DNA of 64,000 nt from Morchella semilibera (GCA_009192285.1 WBVU01000010.1:928111-992110); one strand, 5' to 3'. Counted from the stretch's first letter, positions 1-10,708 are shown. The notes: a model not told the origin generated them from the letters alone. A program made the numbers and translations.

Positions 1-352
1 TATGGTGAGCTCTTCATTGATGAGGGTGCGGGTGGCTTTTGGCTGCAGGCCGAGCGAGTTTCCGCACAGATAGATGCACGGGTCTGCGGGGTCTGTAGCA
101 GTTTGTTAGCCATTGAGGGGACCCTTGGGATAATGAGGCATATCACGCACCGTTCTGCTCGGAGGGAGGGCGAGACTCGGCGTGCGGGTGGTGCTGGAGG
201 TCGGATTTGGAGGGGATGAGGAATTCGGAGCGGAAGCGGGCGAGGGGGTCGGTGCTGTCGAGATGGCGGGCGTAGTCGACGGTGCTGGACTTTGACTCGT
301 TGAATGTGATCCGGGCACCGCTGACGAAGGACCTGAGCTGCTGTGCGTCCAT
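1..352 (-). CDS. BNA5: Kynureninase, N-terminal part (runs off the window)
   Basis: This is a partial gene. Exon 1 is 352-151 and exon 2 is 92 to beyond position 1, separated by a 58-bp GT-AG intron (150-93). The visible 98 codons contain the family start region (LDSTDPLARFRSEFLIPSK) and, after the splice, CIYLCGNSLGLQPKATR, the hallmark CGNSLGLQP segment of kynureninases. The enzyme is a PLP-dependent hydrolase that cleaves kynurenine or 3-hydroxykynurenine to anthranilate or 3-hydroxyanthranilate plus alanine, in tryptophan catabolism and de novo NAD synthesis. The PLP lysine and the rest of the fold lie outside the window. The start is the first ATG of the frame. The gene is divergent from ISA2, 276 bp away. 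Confidence 0.9.
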
Positions 353-377
353 TGAGTAGGATTTGATATCTCTCCCC

Positions 378-427
378 TATATATATAGTAGATATAGATA
401 TAGATATAGATATAAATATAGATATTA
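378..427. repeat. GATATA-type tandem repeat in the kynureninase/ISA2 promoter
   Basis: A short AT-rich tract of imperfect TAGATA/GATATA hexamers lies just upstream of the kynureninase start codon, within the 276-bp divergent promoter. It is a simple microsatellite, and no function is claimed. Confidence 0.7.
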
Positions 428-628
428 TTATTTCCGTAGAGGGAGAGGAAGTATTCGAGAGTTGTGATTTATCCGACAAACCGATCATTTCTGCCAATCG
501 TGTGACGTCGTTACAAATCGAACCCTCTTCGGCTATCGACGGCCGGTTCATCGCCGTCCCCCCGATCATTCACAATTCGAAAAAACTCATCCATTACATT
601 ATTTATATCTATCCAACTCGCTCTCAGA

Positions 629-1254
629 ATGTCTCTCCGCGCCTCCCTCAGGCTCAGACTCTTCCCTCCTCCTCTCCATTTCCACTCTGGCCGCCGTCTC
701 TTCACCACGAGCATTCCCCGCCCCGCCACTACGGTCCTCCAGAACCCGCGAACGGACGAGGACGGAAATGCAATGACGGTAGACCTGACGCCGCGCGCCA
801 CAAAGGTGCTCCATTTCCATTCCATTCCGCTATTAAAGAGGGTGGGAAGAGGGGGAGGAGATTACAGCGCTGACACGACACCGACAGAGACTCAAGGAGA
901 TCCAGGCAAAAGACTCGAACCCGAACCTTGCCCTGCGGATCACGGTCGAGGCCGGTGGCTGCCACGGCTTCCAGTACCTCATGTCGCTGTCGGACAAGTT
1001 TGACGCCGTCGAGGATACGTCTGTCTCTCTCTCTCTCTCTCCATTATATTTAATTAAGTACTGATGAAGGAGGAGGCAGTGTCTTTGCCGACGACGGGGC
1101 CAAAGTTGTGATGGACGAGCCGTCGCTGGAGCTGCTGAAGGGGAGCAAAATCGACTACACGATGGAGCTGATCGGGTCGCAGTTCAAGATTGTGGATAAC
1201 CCGAAGGCGACGAGCTCGTGCGGGTGTGGGACGAGCTTTGATATCAAGATGTGA
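629..1254 (+). CDS. ISA2: Mitochondrial iron-sulfur cluster assembly A-type protein Isa2
   Basis: Exons are 629-805, 888-1018 and 1080-1254, giving 160 aa. The N-terminus is rich in Arg, Leu and Ser with no acidic residues (MSLRASLRLRLFPPP), as expected of a mitochondrial presequence. The A-type/HesB domain follows: LALRITVEAGGCHGFQY carries the first conserved cysteine and SSCGCGTSF near the C-terminus carries the other two. In yeast Isa1 and Isa2 act with Iba57 in making [4Fe-4S] clusters in the matrix. SCGCG and GCHGFQY fit Isa2 better than Isa1, but that split is from family memory. The second intron opens with a CT microsatellite. Confidence 0.88.
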
Positions 1255-1791
1255 GGGTATCAAATGGGGATGTTTTTTTTTTTATTTTATTTTATTTTTA
1301 CCCTATTCTCTCCCATGATCTCTATATACTTCTTCTTCTTCTCCTCCTCCTTCTTCTTCTTCTCTGCTTATTATTATTATTATTATTCCTCTGCTGCTAG
1401 ACTGGGGATGTGTATTATTATTACCAGGCGTTTTATTTACCCTTGACTGTTTCTATTCTTCTTGCCTATTGAGATTCCTCTTCTTAAAATATATACCTAT
1501 AGACTCTCCCTCTCTCTCCCTCTCTATCTCTTTATATCATCATTATGCCTGTGATTGTGGTCCAAATATCATTTCTTCCCCTGGTGACATTTCATGATGC
1601 GAAGAGCCGCCAAGGCCGCCCGCGCTACGATATCGATTTTTTTTTTCTTATCGCAGCTCAACCCCACTTCACTTCTTAACTTCTCATCTCCCCCCGCCCC
1701 AGACGAAACCTCCAGAACCACAGACTTACAGACATTCACAGACACTCACAGACATCCGAAAAGCTTCACGAGAAGCACAGAATCGCCCAGA
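1255..1791. other. Intergenic region between ISA2 and NOB1
   Basis: No gene is seen. The first part is pyrimidine-rich 3' flank of ISA2 with TTC and TAT runs at about 1330-1390. The last 200 bases are promoter and leader of NOB1. An ATG at 1594 is in frame with NOB1, but the 66 codons it would add are low-complexity (repeated ACAGACA, a T-run) and are more likely 5' UTR. Confidence 0.6.
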
Positions 1792-4269
1792 ATGGCCGAG
1801 CTGCCCCAATCCGGGGGCCCCACCCTCGCCTCAATCCTCAAATCACCCCCCCCACCCACCACCACCACCACCACCACCACCACCACCACCATCACGGCCA
1901 CCCCCCCACCACCCCCCTCACACGCCCAAGACCAGCCCATCCACGCCCTCATCGTCGACGCCGGCCCCCTCATCTCCTCGCCCTCCACCGCCTCCCTCCT
2001 CACCCGCGCCCGCGCCGTCTACACCACCCCCGCCGTGATCGCCGAGATCCGCGACGCCGCGGCCCGCGCCCGCCTGGAGACGACGTGGCTGCCGTTCCTG
2101 AAGCAGCGCGCGCCGACGCCCGACAGCGTGCGCGTGGTGGCCGAATTTGCGCGGAAGACGGGCGACTATGCCGCCCTCAGCGTCACGGACATGCAGCTCC
2201 TCGCACTGACGTACGAGCTCGAGTGTGAGGGCAATGGCGGCGACTGGAGGCTCAGGAGGACGCCGGGGCAGAAGGGGATCAATGGGCCTGTGCCCGGGAG
2301 GAAGGGGAAGAAGCGGGAGCAGGAGAAGAAGCAGGCGGAGGAGGAAAAGGAAAAGGAGCAGGCGGGGCCGCAGGTGCAGGTGGAGGGAGAAAAGGAGCAG
2401 GCGGAGCCGCAGGTGCAGGCGGGGGAGGAAAAGGAAAAGGAGCAGGTGGAGCCGCAGGTACAGGTGGAGGAGGAGGGCGGAGTCAAGCTTGAGATGCCGT
2501 CGGAGGAGGAAAAGAAGACGGAGCAGGCCGCCGCCCCCGAACAGACAGAGGAGGCCAAACCGGGGGATAAAGCCGAAAGCAATGCTCCCGCGAAAGCACC
2601 CGCCGAGGCGAAGGGGCCGAGACAGAAGAGGCCCAAGCCAAAGGGCCGGAAGCACAACAAGGCCGCAACCGAAGGAGGGGCTCCAGAGGCCGCAAAAGGA
2701 CCTCCCGCCGCCGAGAAGGAGAAGAAGAAGAGGGATGGCCAGAAGGAGGGGGAGCCGAAAGAGAAGAGGCCCAAACCGAGAAACCGGAAGCCCAAGGCCG
2801 CAACTGAAGGAGAGCCAGAGGCTGCAAAAGAAACCGCCGCCGCCGCCGAGAAGAAGGATGGCCAGGAAGAGGAACCGAAAGAGAAAAAGCCCGGGGCCAA
2901 GGTTCGGAAGCCCAAGAAGGCCGCAACTCAAGGCGAGCCAGAGACCGCCGAGAAGAAGACGGGCGACCAGGAAAATCCGAAGAAAAAGAAGAGACATTGC
3001 CGCCCAAGAAAGAAGAAGCCTACTGAAGGCGAGGCTCCAAAGACCGCAACTGAGGGCGAGCCACAGATTACAATTGACGGCGAGCCAAAGGCCGCAGCTG
3101 AGGGCGAGCCAAAGGCCGCAACTGAGGGCGAGCCAGAGGCCGCAGCTGAGGGCGAGCCAAAGGCCGCAGCTGAGGGCGAGCCAAAGGCCGTAGCTGAGGG
3201 CGAGCCAAAGACCACAATCGAGAAAGGAGAACCCAAGGCTGCGATTAAAAAGGGACCAAAGAAACCCGCCTACAGAGAGAAGGCGGCGGCGCCAGCAAAA
3301 AAGAAGCGTGAGTTCCCCGCGCGCCAGAGGCACCGGGGAAGGAAGGGTACCCCCACCAACGACGTGCAGAAGGATGCTGGCGTGGGGGAAGCAGAGGTTA
3401 AGGAAGAGGCCCCGGTAGAGGGTAAAGAGGCACTGGAGGAAGAAGCCCCCAAGGCCGAAGTCAAAGAGGAGCCTAAAGAGGCGCCGAAGGTTGAGGCCGA
3501 AGCAGAAACAGAAGCAGCAGCCCCTCAGCCAGAGATCAAGGAAACACCGCAAGAAGCCCCTCCCGTCGCCGACGCCGCCGCCCCCGACCAGCCCACCCTC
3601 GATGCCACATCCGACGACTCCGACGACTCCGACGCCGGCGGCTGGATCACCGCAACGAACCTACGCGCGCACCAACACCAAGACGCACACCCGGCCGCCA
3701 GCAGCACCACGACCAAGAAGCTCTGGCCGATGGCGGCCGCCCTCGCCACGACCGACTACGCCATGCAGAACGTCCTCCTGCAGATGAACCTGCACCTCGT
3801 CTCGCCCAGCGACCTGCAGCGCATCCACTCCATCAAGACGTGGATCCTGCGCTGCCACGCCTGCTTCAAGCTCTGCCGCGACATGAGCAAGCAGTTCTGC
3901 CCGACGTGCGGCGGCGCCACGCTCCTGCGCACCAGCTGCAGCACCGACAGCACGGGCGCCTTCCACATCCACCTCAAGCGCAACATGCAGTGGAACAACC
4001 GCGGCAGCGTCTACAGCATCCCGAAAACCCAGCAGGGCTCTGCCTCCGGCAAGGGCGTCAGGAAGAACCTGATCCTCAGGGAGGACCAGGTCGAGTACCA
4101 GAGGGAGCTCAAGCACAAGCAGAGGCAGAAGGAGAGGGACCTGCTGGATCCCGACTATTTGCCCGGTATCTTGACTGGGGAGAGGAGGGATATGGTGGGC
4201 GCGATGCCGATGATTGGGTATGGACGCAAGAATCCTAATGAGAGGCAGGGCGGGAGGAATAAGCACTGA
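1792..4269 (+). CDS. NOB1: 20S pre-rRNA D-site endonuclease Nob1, with a greatly expanded linker
   Basis: Single exon, 825 aa from the ATG at 1792 (891 aa if the in-frame ATG at 1594 were used). Nob1 cleaves 20S pre-rRNA at site D to form the 3' end of 18S rRNA in late pre-40S particles. The N-terminal PIN domain (about residues 45-170) starts ALIVDAGPLI and continues to SVTDMQLLALTYE, with acidic residues expected to bind metal. The C-terminal zinc ribbon (about residue 687 onward) has the CHAC and CPTC pairs. It is followed by the conserved FHIHLKRNMQWNNRG and DYLPGIL segments. Between them lies a linker of nearly 500 residues rich in K, E, P and A with tandem EGEPKA units. The usual family length is about 400-500 aa, so the linker explains the excess. 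The PIN and ribbon parts are intact. Confidence 0.9.
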   Translation: MAELPQSGGPTLASILKSPPPPTTTTTTTTTTTITATPPPPPSHAQDQPIHALIVDAGPLISSPSTASLLTRARAVYTTPAVIAEIRDAAARARLETTWLPFLKQRAPTPDSVRVVAEFARKTGDYAALSVTDMQLLALTYELECEGNGGDWRLRRTPGQKGINGPVPGRKGKKREQEKKQAEEEKEKEQAGPQVQVEGEKEQAEPQVQAGEEKEKEQVEPQVQVEEEGGVKLEMPSEEEKKTEQAAAPEQTEEAKPGDKAESNAPAKAPAEAKGPRQKRPKPKGRKHNKAATEGGAPEAAKGPPAAEKEKKKRDGQKEGEPKEKRPKPRNRKPKAATEGEPEAAKETAAAAEKKDGQEEEPKEKKPGAKVRKPKKAATQGEPETAEKKTGDQENPKKKKRHCRPRKKKPTEGEAPKTATEGEPQITIDGEPKAAAEGEPKAATEGEPEAAAEGEPKAAAEGEPKAVAEGEPKTTIEKGEPKAAIKKGPKKPAYREKAAAPAKKKREFPARQRHRGRKGTPTNDVQKDAGVGEAEVKEEAPVEGKEALEEEAPKAEVKEEPKEAPKVEAEAETEAAAPQPEIKETPQEAPPVADAAAPDQPTLDATSDDSDDSDAGGWITATNLRAHQHQDAHPAASSTTTKKLWPMAAALATTDYAMQNVLLQMNLHLVSPSDLQRIHSIKTWILRCHACFKLCRDMSKQFCPTCGGATLLRTSCSTDSTGAFHIHLKRNMQWNNRGSVYSIPKTQQGSASGKGVRKNLILREDQVEYQRELKHKQRQKERDLLDPDYLPGILTGERRDMVGAMPMIGYGRKNPNERQGGRNKH
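3045..3220 (+). repeat. 24-bp in-frame tandem repeat in the NOB1 linker
   Basis: About seven imperfect copies of a 24-nt unit encode EGEPKAAA-like octapeptides. Variants such as KAAT, EAAA, KAVA and KTTI show the copies are diverging while the frame is kept. Looser KPK/EGE-rich units extend both ways. Confidence 0.85.
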
Positions 4270-4562
4270 TTGTGCATTGCTTCCTCTCCTCTCCTCCTTC
4301 TTTTTTTCTCTTTTTTTTCTTTTCCTTTGCTTTCTTGGGTAGGGTGGGATATATGTCTATTACAAAATCTATGTAGTTAGGGGCTTCTTTCGCTTTTCTT
4401 GGTTGAATAAAAAAAAAGTTCTTGTCTTTTTGCATTTCAATAAATTAAATCCCATATCCTAGCTTCCTCGCACCCGCCGCACATGCTCTGATATAATAAC
4501 TACTGCCGCGCCCCAAACTCCCAATTACATACATACAACAACCACAACGGCAACACTATTAA

Positions 4563-6823
4563 TTATGGGTTAAGCCCCAGCCCTGAAGTTGCCGTTGCTG
4601 CTGCTGCCGCCGCCGCAGCAGCAGCAGCAGCCTGATCCGCGACTCTCTTGGCCCTCATGGTCGGGTCCTTCAACTCTTTAAAGTCCAACCCGCAGTCCAC
4701 AAGCATTGCGGAATGCTGCCTTGTAATCTCCATGCAGTCCTCAAACACCTTGTTCTCCTCCCCAACCGCCTCGAGCTGGCGGTCAAAGAGCTCCATGTAC
4801 TCCTCGACCCTGTCTTTTGCCCACTTGACAAGCGCACTGGCGAGACGGTACTCGAAGCAGCTGTTATAGATCTCGACCGTGTTCTTAATGAGTGTGAACT
4901 GTACTAATGCCACTTGCGAAATGTACAGCGGAACATCTCCCTCAAATCGAACTTGCCTAAAAAGAAAAAGAAATTAATTCCCCCTCCAAAATTAAAGTTA
5001 GCGAATAAAAAAAAATAAAAACGCATACCTGGTCCGTTTCTGGATTACCGCAGATTTAGCCTCTAGGAACGCCTCGCGTGCACGGTCCTCAAAGTCTAAG
5101 CGGATGAGCCACTGGACGTTTCCTTTAACTGTGCTCTTTTTTGCAGGGTTCTCTGTTAGGTCCGTGGTAATTATTCCCGCAAGACGGGAGGCTCGCTCAT
5201 CGAGTTTGAAGTTGATGAGTTCCGCGACGAGAGCATTGTTCTTGGCAAGCGTCTGCGCAAGCTGCCGTAGCTTCTCGACGCTCGTGACTGCTTCCTCAAA
5301 CTCTCGATGCGCAATCTTCTCATCAAGCTCATCCATCTGGGTTTCCACCCACCGCAAGTTCCTGGTCTGGCCCTCGACCGTGAATAGTGCGCTGGTGGAC
5401 CCGTGAGCGCTGAGAGAGTTCAGGAGATCTCCCTTCTCGAGGAGCTTGGGGTCTCGCCCGGCAAGGAAGGTCATGCTGTCTCTCCTGCGGAGATTATCTT
5501 CACTCTCAGCTCTGAGGGCCTTCCGGAGCTCATCTGCAGATTTCTTGAATTGCCTGAGAAGCTCTACCTTCTTTGTGACTTCCTCGTTTTGATACACGAA
5601 AGATTCTTTCCCGACTCTTAGGTTTACTGCATTGAGGACCTGGCCCTTCTTGGAATCACTGGGCGAAAGATCTACCATTTCTATTTCTGCTAATGGCCAG
5701 CACCGCTCCGCGACATTTTTGATCTGCGGCGAAGCGCTGTTCCCGTTTTCCTGTCGCTTCTTCTTGACAGTTGCAATCAGGAGATGGTCATTCAACAGCA
5801 CCATATGCACGATCCTCCTAGGCTTCCATGTTGCTGCATTCAGCTCAATCCAGTGCCGCGATTCAAGAATGATATGCCTTCCTGGCACCGACGGCAGAAA
5901 TTTCTGCGCTCCCTCGACCTGTTTCCAGAGCGCCTGGAGATGACTCATGTGCAACGCTGTTAGATCGGCTACACTGCTCCTATTTGCAGCCTTTCGCGAC
6001 TTCATGTCGCTATTTGACATGGAGTTTTCCGAGTCTGTTTTGAGAGAGCTGGTAGTGTTGTGAAGATCGGTTAGAAGACTTCGGAGCGCCCTCATTTCTG
6101 TTTTGAGTTTGTCAATTTCTTTAGAAATCAATATAAACTGAGTACGGTTGACAAAGACATTCTTCTGAAGATCAGAGGAAGTGCGATTTCGGATTTCTTT
6201 GAGGCGGCGCTGATAATCTTTGATCTCCTCGTCTGAGGCGTTGGCCAGAACAGTAGTAACAACTGGCTCTCACGTAAATTAGCACGCCGACCTCTAATTT
6301 TGATACTATGTGTACCGGGCGCATACATGTATCTGGGTTAAATGCCGGGTCCCGAAACATATTCAAGTCAAGGTCCACATCATTCCGGACCGTAGATTTA
6401 ACTGGCAGCTTGGCACCTGCTCCAGCATTGATAGAAGGCATGGCCGGAATCGTAGGCATAGGCGGCAGTTTTCCTACGCCCTCCACGGGCAGCGGGAAAC
6501 GTGTAGACATTCGTCGTTTGACCAAGTCGGCAACCTGAGAGCGCCCAAATCAGTTTCAGAGTCGCAATTGACACCTCGTAGTCCCTAAGGTTTACCTTTT
6601 CCTTATCCCTAGACCGAATCTGTAACGGAATGGATGGGGTCGAGTCAAGCTTCGCTCCGGGCATCGGGGGCATAGGGACCTGTCTACAGGCACGTCAATA
6701 GTGTAGCTTGAGTATACTTTAGAGCTATGGTTACCTTGGAGGCCCAATAATGGGCTTCGTAGACTTCCCGCCCTTCCCACTCCTCTTCCGGAGCGAAAGC
6801 CCCTTGGATCTTTCTTTATCCAT
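4563..6823 (-). CDS. EXO84: Exocyst complex component Exo84
   Basis: Five exons in transcript order: 6823-6735, 6683-6596, 6534-6327, 6262-5029 and 4956-4563, giving 670 aa. Exo84 is a subunit of the octameric exocyst that tethers secretory vesicles at sites of polarized growth. The diagnostic region is the N-terminal coiled-coil segment ANASDEEIKDYQRRLKEIR with NVFVNRTQFILISKEIDKLK. A PH-like fold follows (PGRHIILESRHWIELN, HMVLLNDHLLIATVKKK), then the helical cullin-repeat-like C-terminus. The protein ends with a run of about 12 alanines encoded by GCN repeats. Two acceptors were chosen by frame: TAG at 6684 and CAG at 6535. The stop is 293 bp from the NOB1 stop (convergent). The promoter is shared with VPS3. 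Confidence 0.88.
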
Positions 6824-7106
6824 GGTGGTTGTGGTCGGTGGTCCTGGAGGTTCTTTTTGTAGATGTTTAAACAGGGAGAGCTGTTGTATTGGTTGGATAG
6901 GGACTTGAGGGTGGAGGTCGTAATAACAATGGCAGGGTAACCAATTAGGCAAGAGCTCAGCACGGGGGTGGGGGGAAGGGAGGGCACTGACCATAGCTGC
7001 CGCGTGCGTGGGGATGCGGTACCTTTATGCAGGTATCGATCGGTATCGCTCAAGTCCCCCCCCACCACAACCACAACAACTACAACCACAACCACTACAA
7101 TCAGAT
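6824..7106. promoter_or_regulatory. Divergent promoter EXO84/VPS3
   Basis: The two start codons are 283 bp apart on opposite strands, so the interval must hold both promoters. It contains a CCACAACC/ACAACTA-rich leader just before the VPS3 ATG. No TATA box or specific factor site stands out. Confidence 0.6.
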
Positions 7107-10100
7107 ATGGAGCGCCTGCCTAATACCCCGGTGGTGGGTCCGTACATGCTGCAGGAGCTTGTCGAAGATCTGCCACTTGACACTCCCGAAAACGATCATG
7201 TAGATATAACATGTCTAGAGGCATGGGAGCAAAACCTCTATGTCGGCACTTCCGCACATGAAATCTTACATTTCGTCTCAATCCCGCCTACCCCGGCACC
7301 TGTCTCATCAAGTGAGCCTCCAAAACCGGTCTATATACTTGCGTCTCGTCTACAGCCCCCCTCAACTAGAACGGAGGCCTCTATGCATATCAAACAAATC
7401 CTCATAATCCCAAATGTTTCGAGGGCATGTGTACTTTCTTCCACAGGGTTCTTGTCATTTTATACCTTGCCAGAATTTTCGCCAGTATCTGGCGCAAAGC
7501 TAAAGGAGGCTTCTTTTATTGGGGCTCTGGATCTCGACGAGGAGGAATATGAAAGACGAGGGGGTGGAATCAGTGATGAGCGGGGGAAACAAGTAATAGT
7601 TCTAGCTAAACAATGTTTACGAATAATCCGTGTCGGAAGCTCCGTACGACAGATTAAGCCTATAGAACTACCTACAGCCCCAATCAAAGCTGTACGAAGA
7701 GGCGTAATAGCTTGTATCGCAAATACAGAGAACTATGCATTAATTGATACCGAACAAGTTCGCCAGATTCCGCTTTTCCCAATATCTTCAAGTCTTGGGG
7801 ATGAACCTTCTCCATCTAACCCCCCCTCCTCGCCTCCGCCTCCGCCTCCCCCTCCACCTGCACCAGCCCCAACTATGGAGCGATCTGCATCCAGTTCTTC
7901 GGCGCCCATGTCAAGAACGCCTTCAGGGTCTCATCCCCCGCGAACATCTTCACTAAGTGGAAATCGGGAGAGAAGGAATAGTTCGGCCGCAATGACTCGG
8001 GAACCAAGCACTGGCGCTCCCCATATTAGATCTAGTAGTGCAAGCAATATTGGCCTTGGGCGACCTGGTTCAAGGGCCAGTGGTACTCGAGCAAAAACGC
8101 CGTCCCGGCTATCCGTTCCAGGTGCCTCCACATCCAGGCCAACGTCACCTGCCCCAGTTTCACCAAATTCTCCCCAGCCAATCTCCCCCACTTCTCATAT
8201 TCCAGGCCCCTCAGGCGGGAGCAGGAGAGCTTCGAATGCCTCTTCGGCTATACCAAGTCCTAGCCTTGGCCCATCGAGGTCAAAAACCTCAACACCGGTA
8301 CCAGTTATTCCAAACAGGCCGTTACTACCCCATATTGCCTCTCCAAACTCTAATGAATTTCTTTTAACAACGGGGACACGATGGGAAGATCCTGGGGTGG
8401 GGTTGTTTGTGAGTGATGAAGGCGATGTTACAAGAGGCACCATCAGTTTTGAAAAGTATCCGGAAGACATTCTGATTCAGGGAAGTTGGGTTATTGCCAT
8501 CATTCCAGATCGAGGAATAGAGGTTCAACGGTGGGATCTCGATGATGGGGATGCCGAGGAAGAGGATCGAAAGGGAATGTTGGAAATGGATTTAGATGGG
8601 TCAAGGCTAGGTATTAAAGAAGTGAATAGTCTTGATGGAAGCGTGGTTGGTGGGGTCGTGGCAAAGCTTAGATTAGAACGAATTTCTTTGAAGCCGGAGG
8701 CCGAGAATGACGGGAATAGTAGGGATTTGGAAAGAAGGGAGATTGAAGAGAAGGTTATTGCGGGGCGGATTTCAACAGTGGATAGCAGGGCTGTTGTTTT
8801 CAAGGGAAAGAAAATATGGGTCTTGGTGCAAAGCCCGTTAGCACTAAGATTGGATTCTAAGCTGCCGATGGTTACGGCAGAAACGCTCGATGAGACACCT
8901 AAAACAAGGGTCCAAAACATCCTAAAGATACTCCGCAAGGTTGACGCAATCGAACCAAGTACCGAAAGGGAGTTCCATGAGGCCGCTTATATACGGCAGA
9001 AGGGAGGCCTACTGCTACTAGGAGAGTTCCTCCGGCTTCAGTCTTTTGAAGGCACAGGGATCGAACAGCAGGACGTTATTATGACTGAGGAGGCTCTTAT
9101 TGAAAGTGCCTTGGACCCAAGACTTGTCCTAGCACTTTTTGGGGGTGATTTCATGAATGATATCGTAGTGAATAGTGGTGGTATCTGGGTTTATGGAGGT
9201 ATAAAACAGGTTTTCAACGCTATTTCTGGGACTCGACCCGAGGGGGCATTCAGGAGGGATACCTTACTCCTTCTGAAACGCTACCTGGTCGTTTGGAAAA
9301 GAAAGAAGGGGTTTGGAAGTATAGCAGACGAAAAAGAGATCTTTGCGACGGTCGACATTGCGCTTATTCGGGTGATACTCGTACTCGATTCCCCAGAGTA
9401 TCTTCCCCAAAGAGGTACTACATTAGTTCCTGAAGGAAACGTTAGGATGGAACTCTATACATTGGTCGAGAGAGATGTAGAAGACTTTGACGGAACAGCA
9501 AAACTTCTCAACGACTTTGGGAGACTTTACGTCCTCAGCATACTCCTTCAAAGCAAGAAACTTTTTCGAGAGGTTTTGGGCACGTGGAAGAGGATTTTGG
9601 AAGAGGGCGACGCTACAGGGGAATTTGGTGACGGTGAGGAACGGGTCAAAAAGTATCTATTGGCTCTGAAAGATAGGGAATTAGTCGAAGAGTTTGGCAA
9701 ATGGCTGGCAGCCCGAAACCCAAGGCTGGGCGTTCAAGTTTTTTCGGATGAGAAAGCCAGGATCAAATTCGAACCCGCGAAGGTTCTAGAAATCTTAAAG
9801 GAGTTTTCGCCCACAGCCGTAAGAGGCTATGTCGAATCCCTTGTTGAAAAAGGGAACACGGAATACGCAGATGACCTGATATTCTTGTACCTCGATGATT
9901 TGATAAACGTCCTTGATACCTCACCCTCTGCCTGTGAGCGGCTTCAAGACTCTTATGAGTCTTACAGGGCCCTCATTTCGCCGAAACCTACATACCGCGA
10001 GTTCATTATAGACAACTCGTCACCAGCATTCGAAAATGATGGACAGAATAATTGGTGGAGGGATCGAGTGCGTTTTCTCGAACTTCTGGGAGGCCAAGGG

Positions 10101-10628
10101 GGTTATGACGTCCCTAAGGCCCTCGCACGCCTAAGCAAGTTCAGAGATGTGCTTGTCCCCGAGATGGTTATCCTTTACGGAAAAGAGGCCCGTCACGAGG
10201 ACGCTATCCGGTTACTCACACATGGTTTAAAAGACTTCGACACAGCTATCAACTACTGTCTCTTTGGCGGGCTTAGCATCTTCCAAACGCGTAAGGTAAT
10301 CACCGATCGCGAGGAGCAAAAGACATTGTTTGCAGTACTTTTAGGGGAGTTTTTGAAGTTGGAGGACTATGATGATCGATTAGAACAAACGAGGATGTTA
10401 CTAGAAAGATTCGGCGGGTGGTTAGATTTAGCGTATGTTTTAGAGGTTATACCTGAGAGTTGGAGCGTTGAAACATTGTCGGGTTTCTTATTAAGCGCAT
10501 TGAGGCAGATGGTTAGGGAGAAGGCGGAGGTGAGCATTTTAAGAGGACTAAGGATAAGCGAAAACCTGAAGGTTGAGGGTGCATTTGTGAGTAAATGCGA
10601 TGAGATAGGTCCTAAGATTGACAAGTGA
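7107..10628 (+). CDS. VPS3: CORVET tethering subunit Vps3 (CNH/Vps39-type)
   Basis: A single exon of 1173 aa from the ATG at 7107. The frame is open further upstream to 7014, but those codons are a CA-rich low-complexity leader. The N-terminus shows CNH/beta-propeller features (ITCLEAWEQNLYVGTSAHEILHF, VLSSTGFLSFYTLPEF). It is interrupted by a Ser/Pro-rich insert at about residues 230-420, after which the propeller resumes (GTISFEKYPEDILIQGSWVIAII). The C-terminal half is alpha-helical repeats of Vps39/TRAP1 type (LYVLSILLQSKKLFREVLGTWKRI, ARHEDAIRLLTHGLKDFDTAINYC). Vps3 is the Rab5-binding subunit of CORVET at early endosomes. The paralogue Vam6/Vps39 is the main alternative; the TRAP1-like layout favours Vps3. 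Confidence 0.75.
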   Translation: MERLPNTPVVGPYMLQELVEDLPLDTPENDHVDITCLEAWEQNLYVGTSAHEILHFVSIPPTPAPVSSSEPPKPVYILASRLQPPSTRTEASMHIKQILIIPNVSRACVLSSTGFLSFYTLPEFSPVSGAKLKEASFIGALDLDEEEYERRGGGISDERGKQVIVLAKQCLRIIRVGSSVRQIKPIELPTAPIKAVRRGVIACIANTENYALIDTEQVRQIPLFPISSSLGDEPSPSNPPSSPPPPPPPPPAPAPTMERSASSSSAPMSRTPSGSHPPRTSSLSGNRERRNSSAAMTREPSTGAPHIRSSSASNIGLGRPGSRASGTRAKTPSRLSVPGASTSRPTSPAPVSPNSPQPISPTSHIPGPSGGSRRASNASSAIPSPSLGPSRSKTSTPVPVIPNRPLLPHIASPNSNEFLLTTGTRWEDPGVGLFVSDEGDVTRGTISFEKYPEDILIQGSWVIAIIPDRGIEVQRWDLDDGDAEEEDRKGMLEMDLDGSRLGIKEVNSLDGSVVGGVVAKLRLERISLKPEAENDGNSRDLERREIEEKVIAGRISTVDSRAVVFKGKKIWVLVQSPLALRLDSKLPMVTAETLDETPKTRVQNILKILRKVDAIEPSTEREFHEAAYIRQKGGLLLLGEFLRLQSFEGTGIEQQDVIMTEEALIESALDPRLVLALFGGDFMNDIVVNSGGIWVYGGIKQVFNAISGTRPEGAFRRDTLLLLKRYLVVWKRKKGFGSIADEKEIFATVDIALIRVILVLDSPEYLPQRGTTLVPEGNVRMELYTLVERDVEDFDGTAKLLNDFGRLYVLSILLQSKKLFREVLGTWKRILEEGDATGEFGDGEERVKKYLLALKDRELVEEFGKWLAARNPRLGVQVFSDEKARIKFEPAKVLEILKEFSPTAVRGYVESLVEKGNTEYADDLIFLYLDDLINVLDTSPSACERLQDSYESYRALISPKPTYREFIIDNSSPAFENDGQNNWWRDRVRFLELLGGQGGYDVPKALARLSKFRDVLVPEMVILYGKEARHEDAIRLLTHGLKDFDTAINYCLFGGLSIFQTRKVITDREEQKTLFAVLLGEFLKLEDYDDRLEQTRMLLERFGGWLDLAYVLEVIPESWSVETLSGFLLSALRQMVREKAEVSILRGLRISENLKVEGAFVSKCDEIGPKIDK

Positions 10629-10679
10629 TTTATGGAAACTATGGGTATTTATAGTAGACATGGCTGTTTTTCTTTAATT

Positions 10680-10708
10680 CCTAAGGCCCTTCTTCAAGGA
10701 CCCTTAGG
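10680..10708 (+). other. Hairpin in the VPS3 3' flank
   Basis: CCTAAGG (10680-10686) pairs perfectly with CCTTAGG (10702-10708), and the inner CCTT pairs with AAGG around a four-base loop. The palindrome starts 52 bp after the VPS3 stop, so it could be a 3' UTR structure. No U-run follows. Confidence 0.5.

Noticed and set aside
1918-3552. A 544-codon antisense frame through NOB1
   Set aside because: It is a Leu/Arg-rich shadow of the GC-rich repeat linker, and the sense strand has clear Nob1 domains.
7014-7106. N-terminal extension of VPS3
   Set aside because: CA-rich low-complexity codons immediately after a C-run; it looks like 5' UTR.
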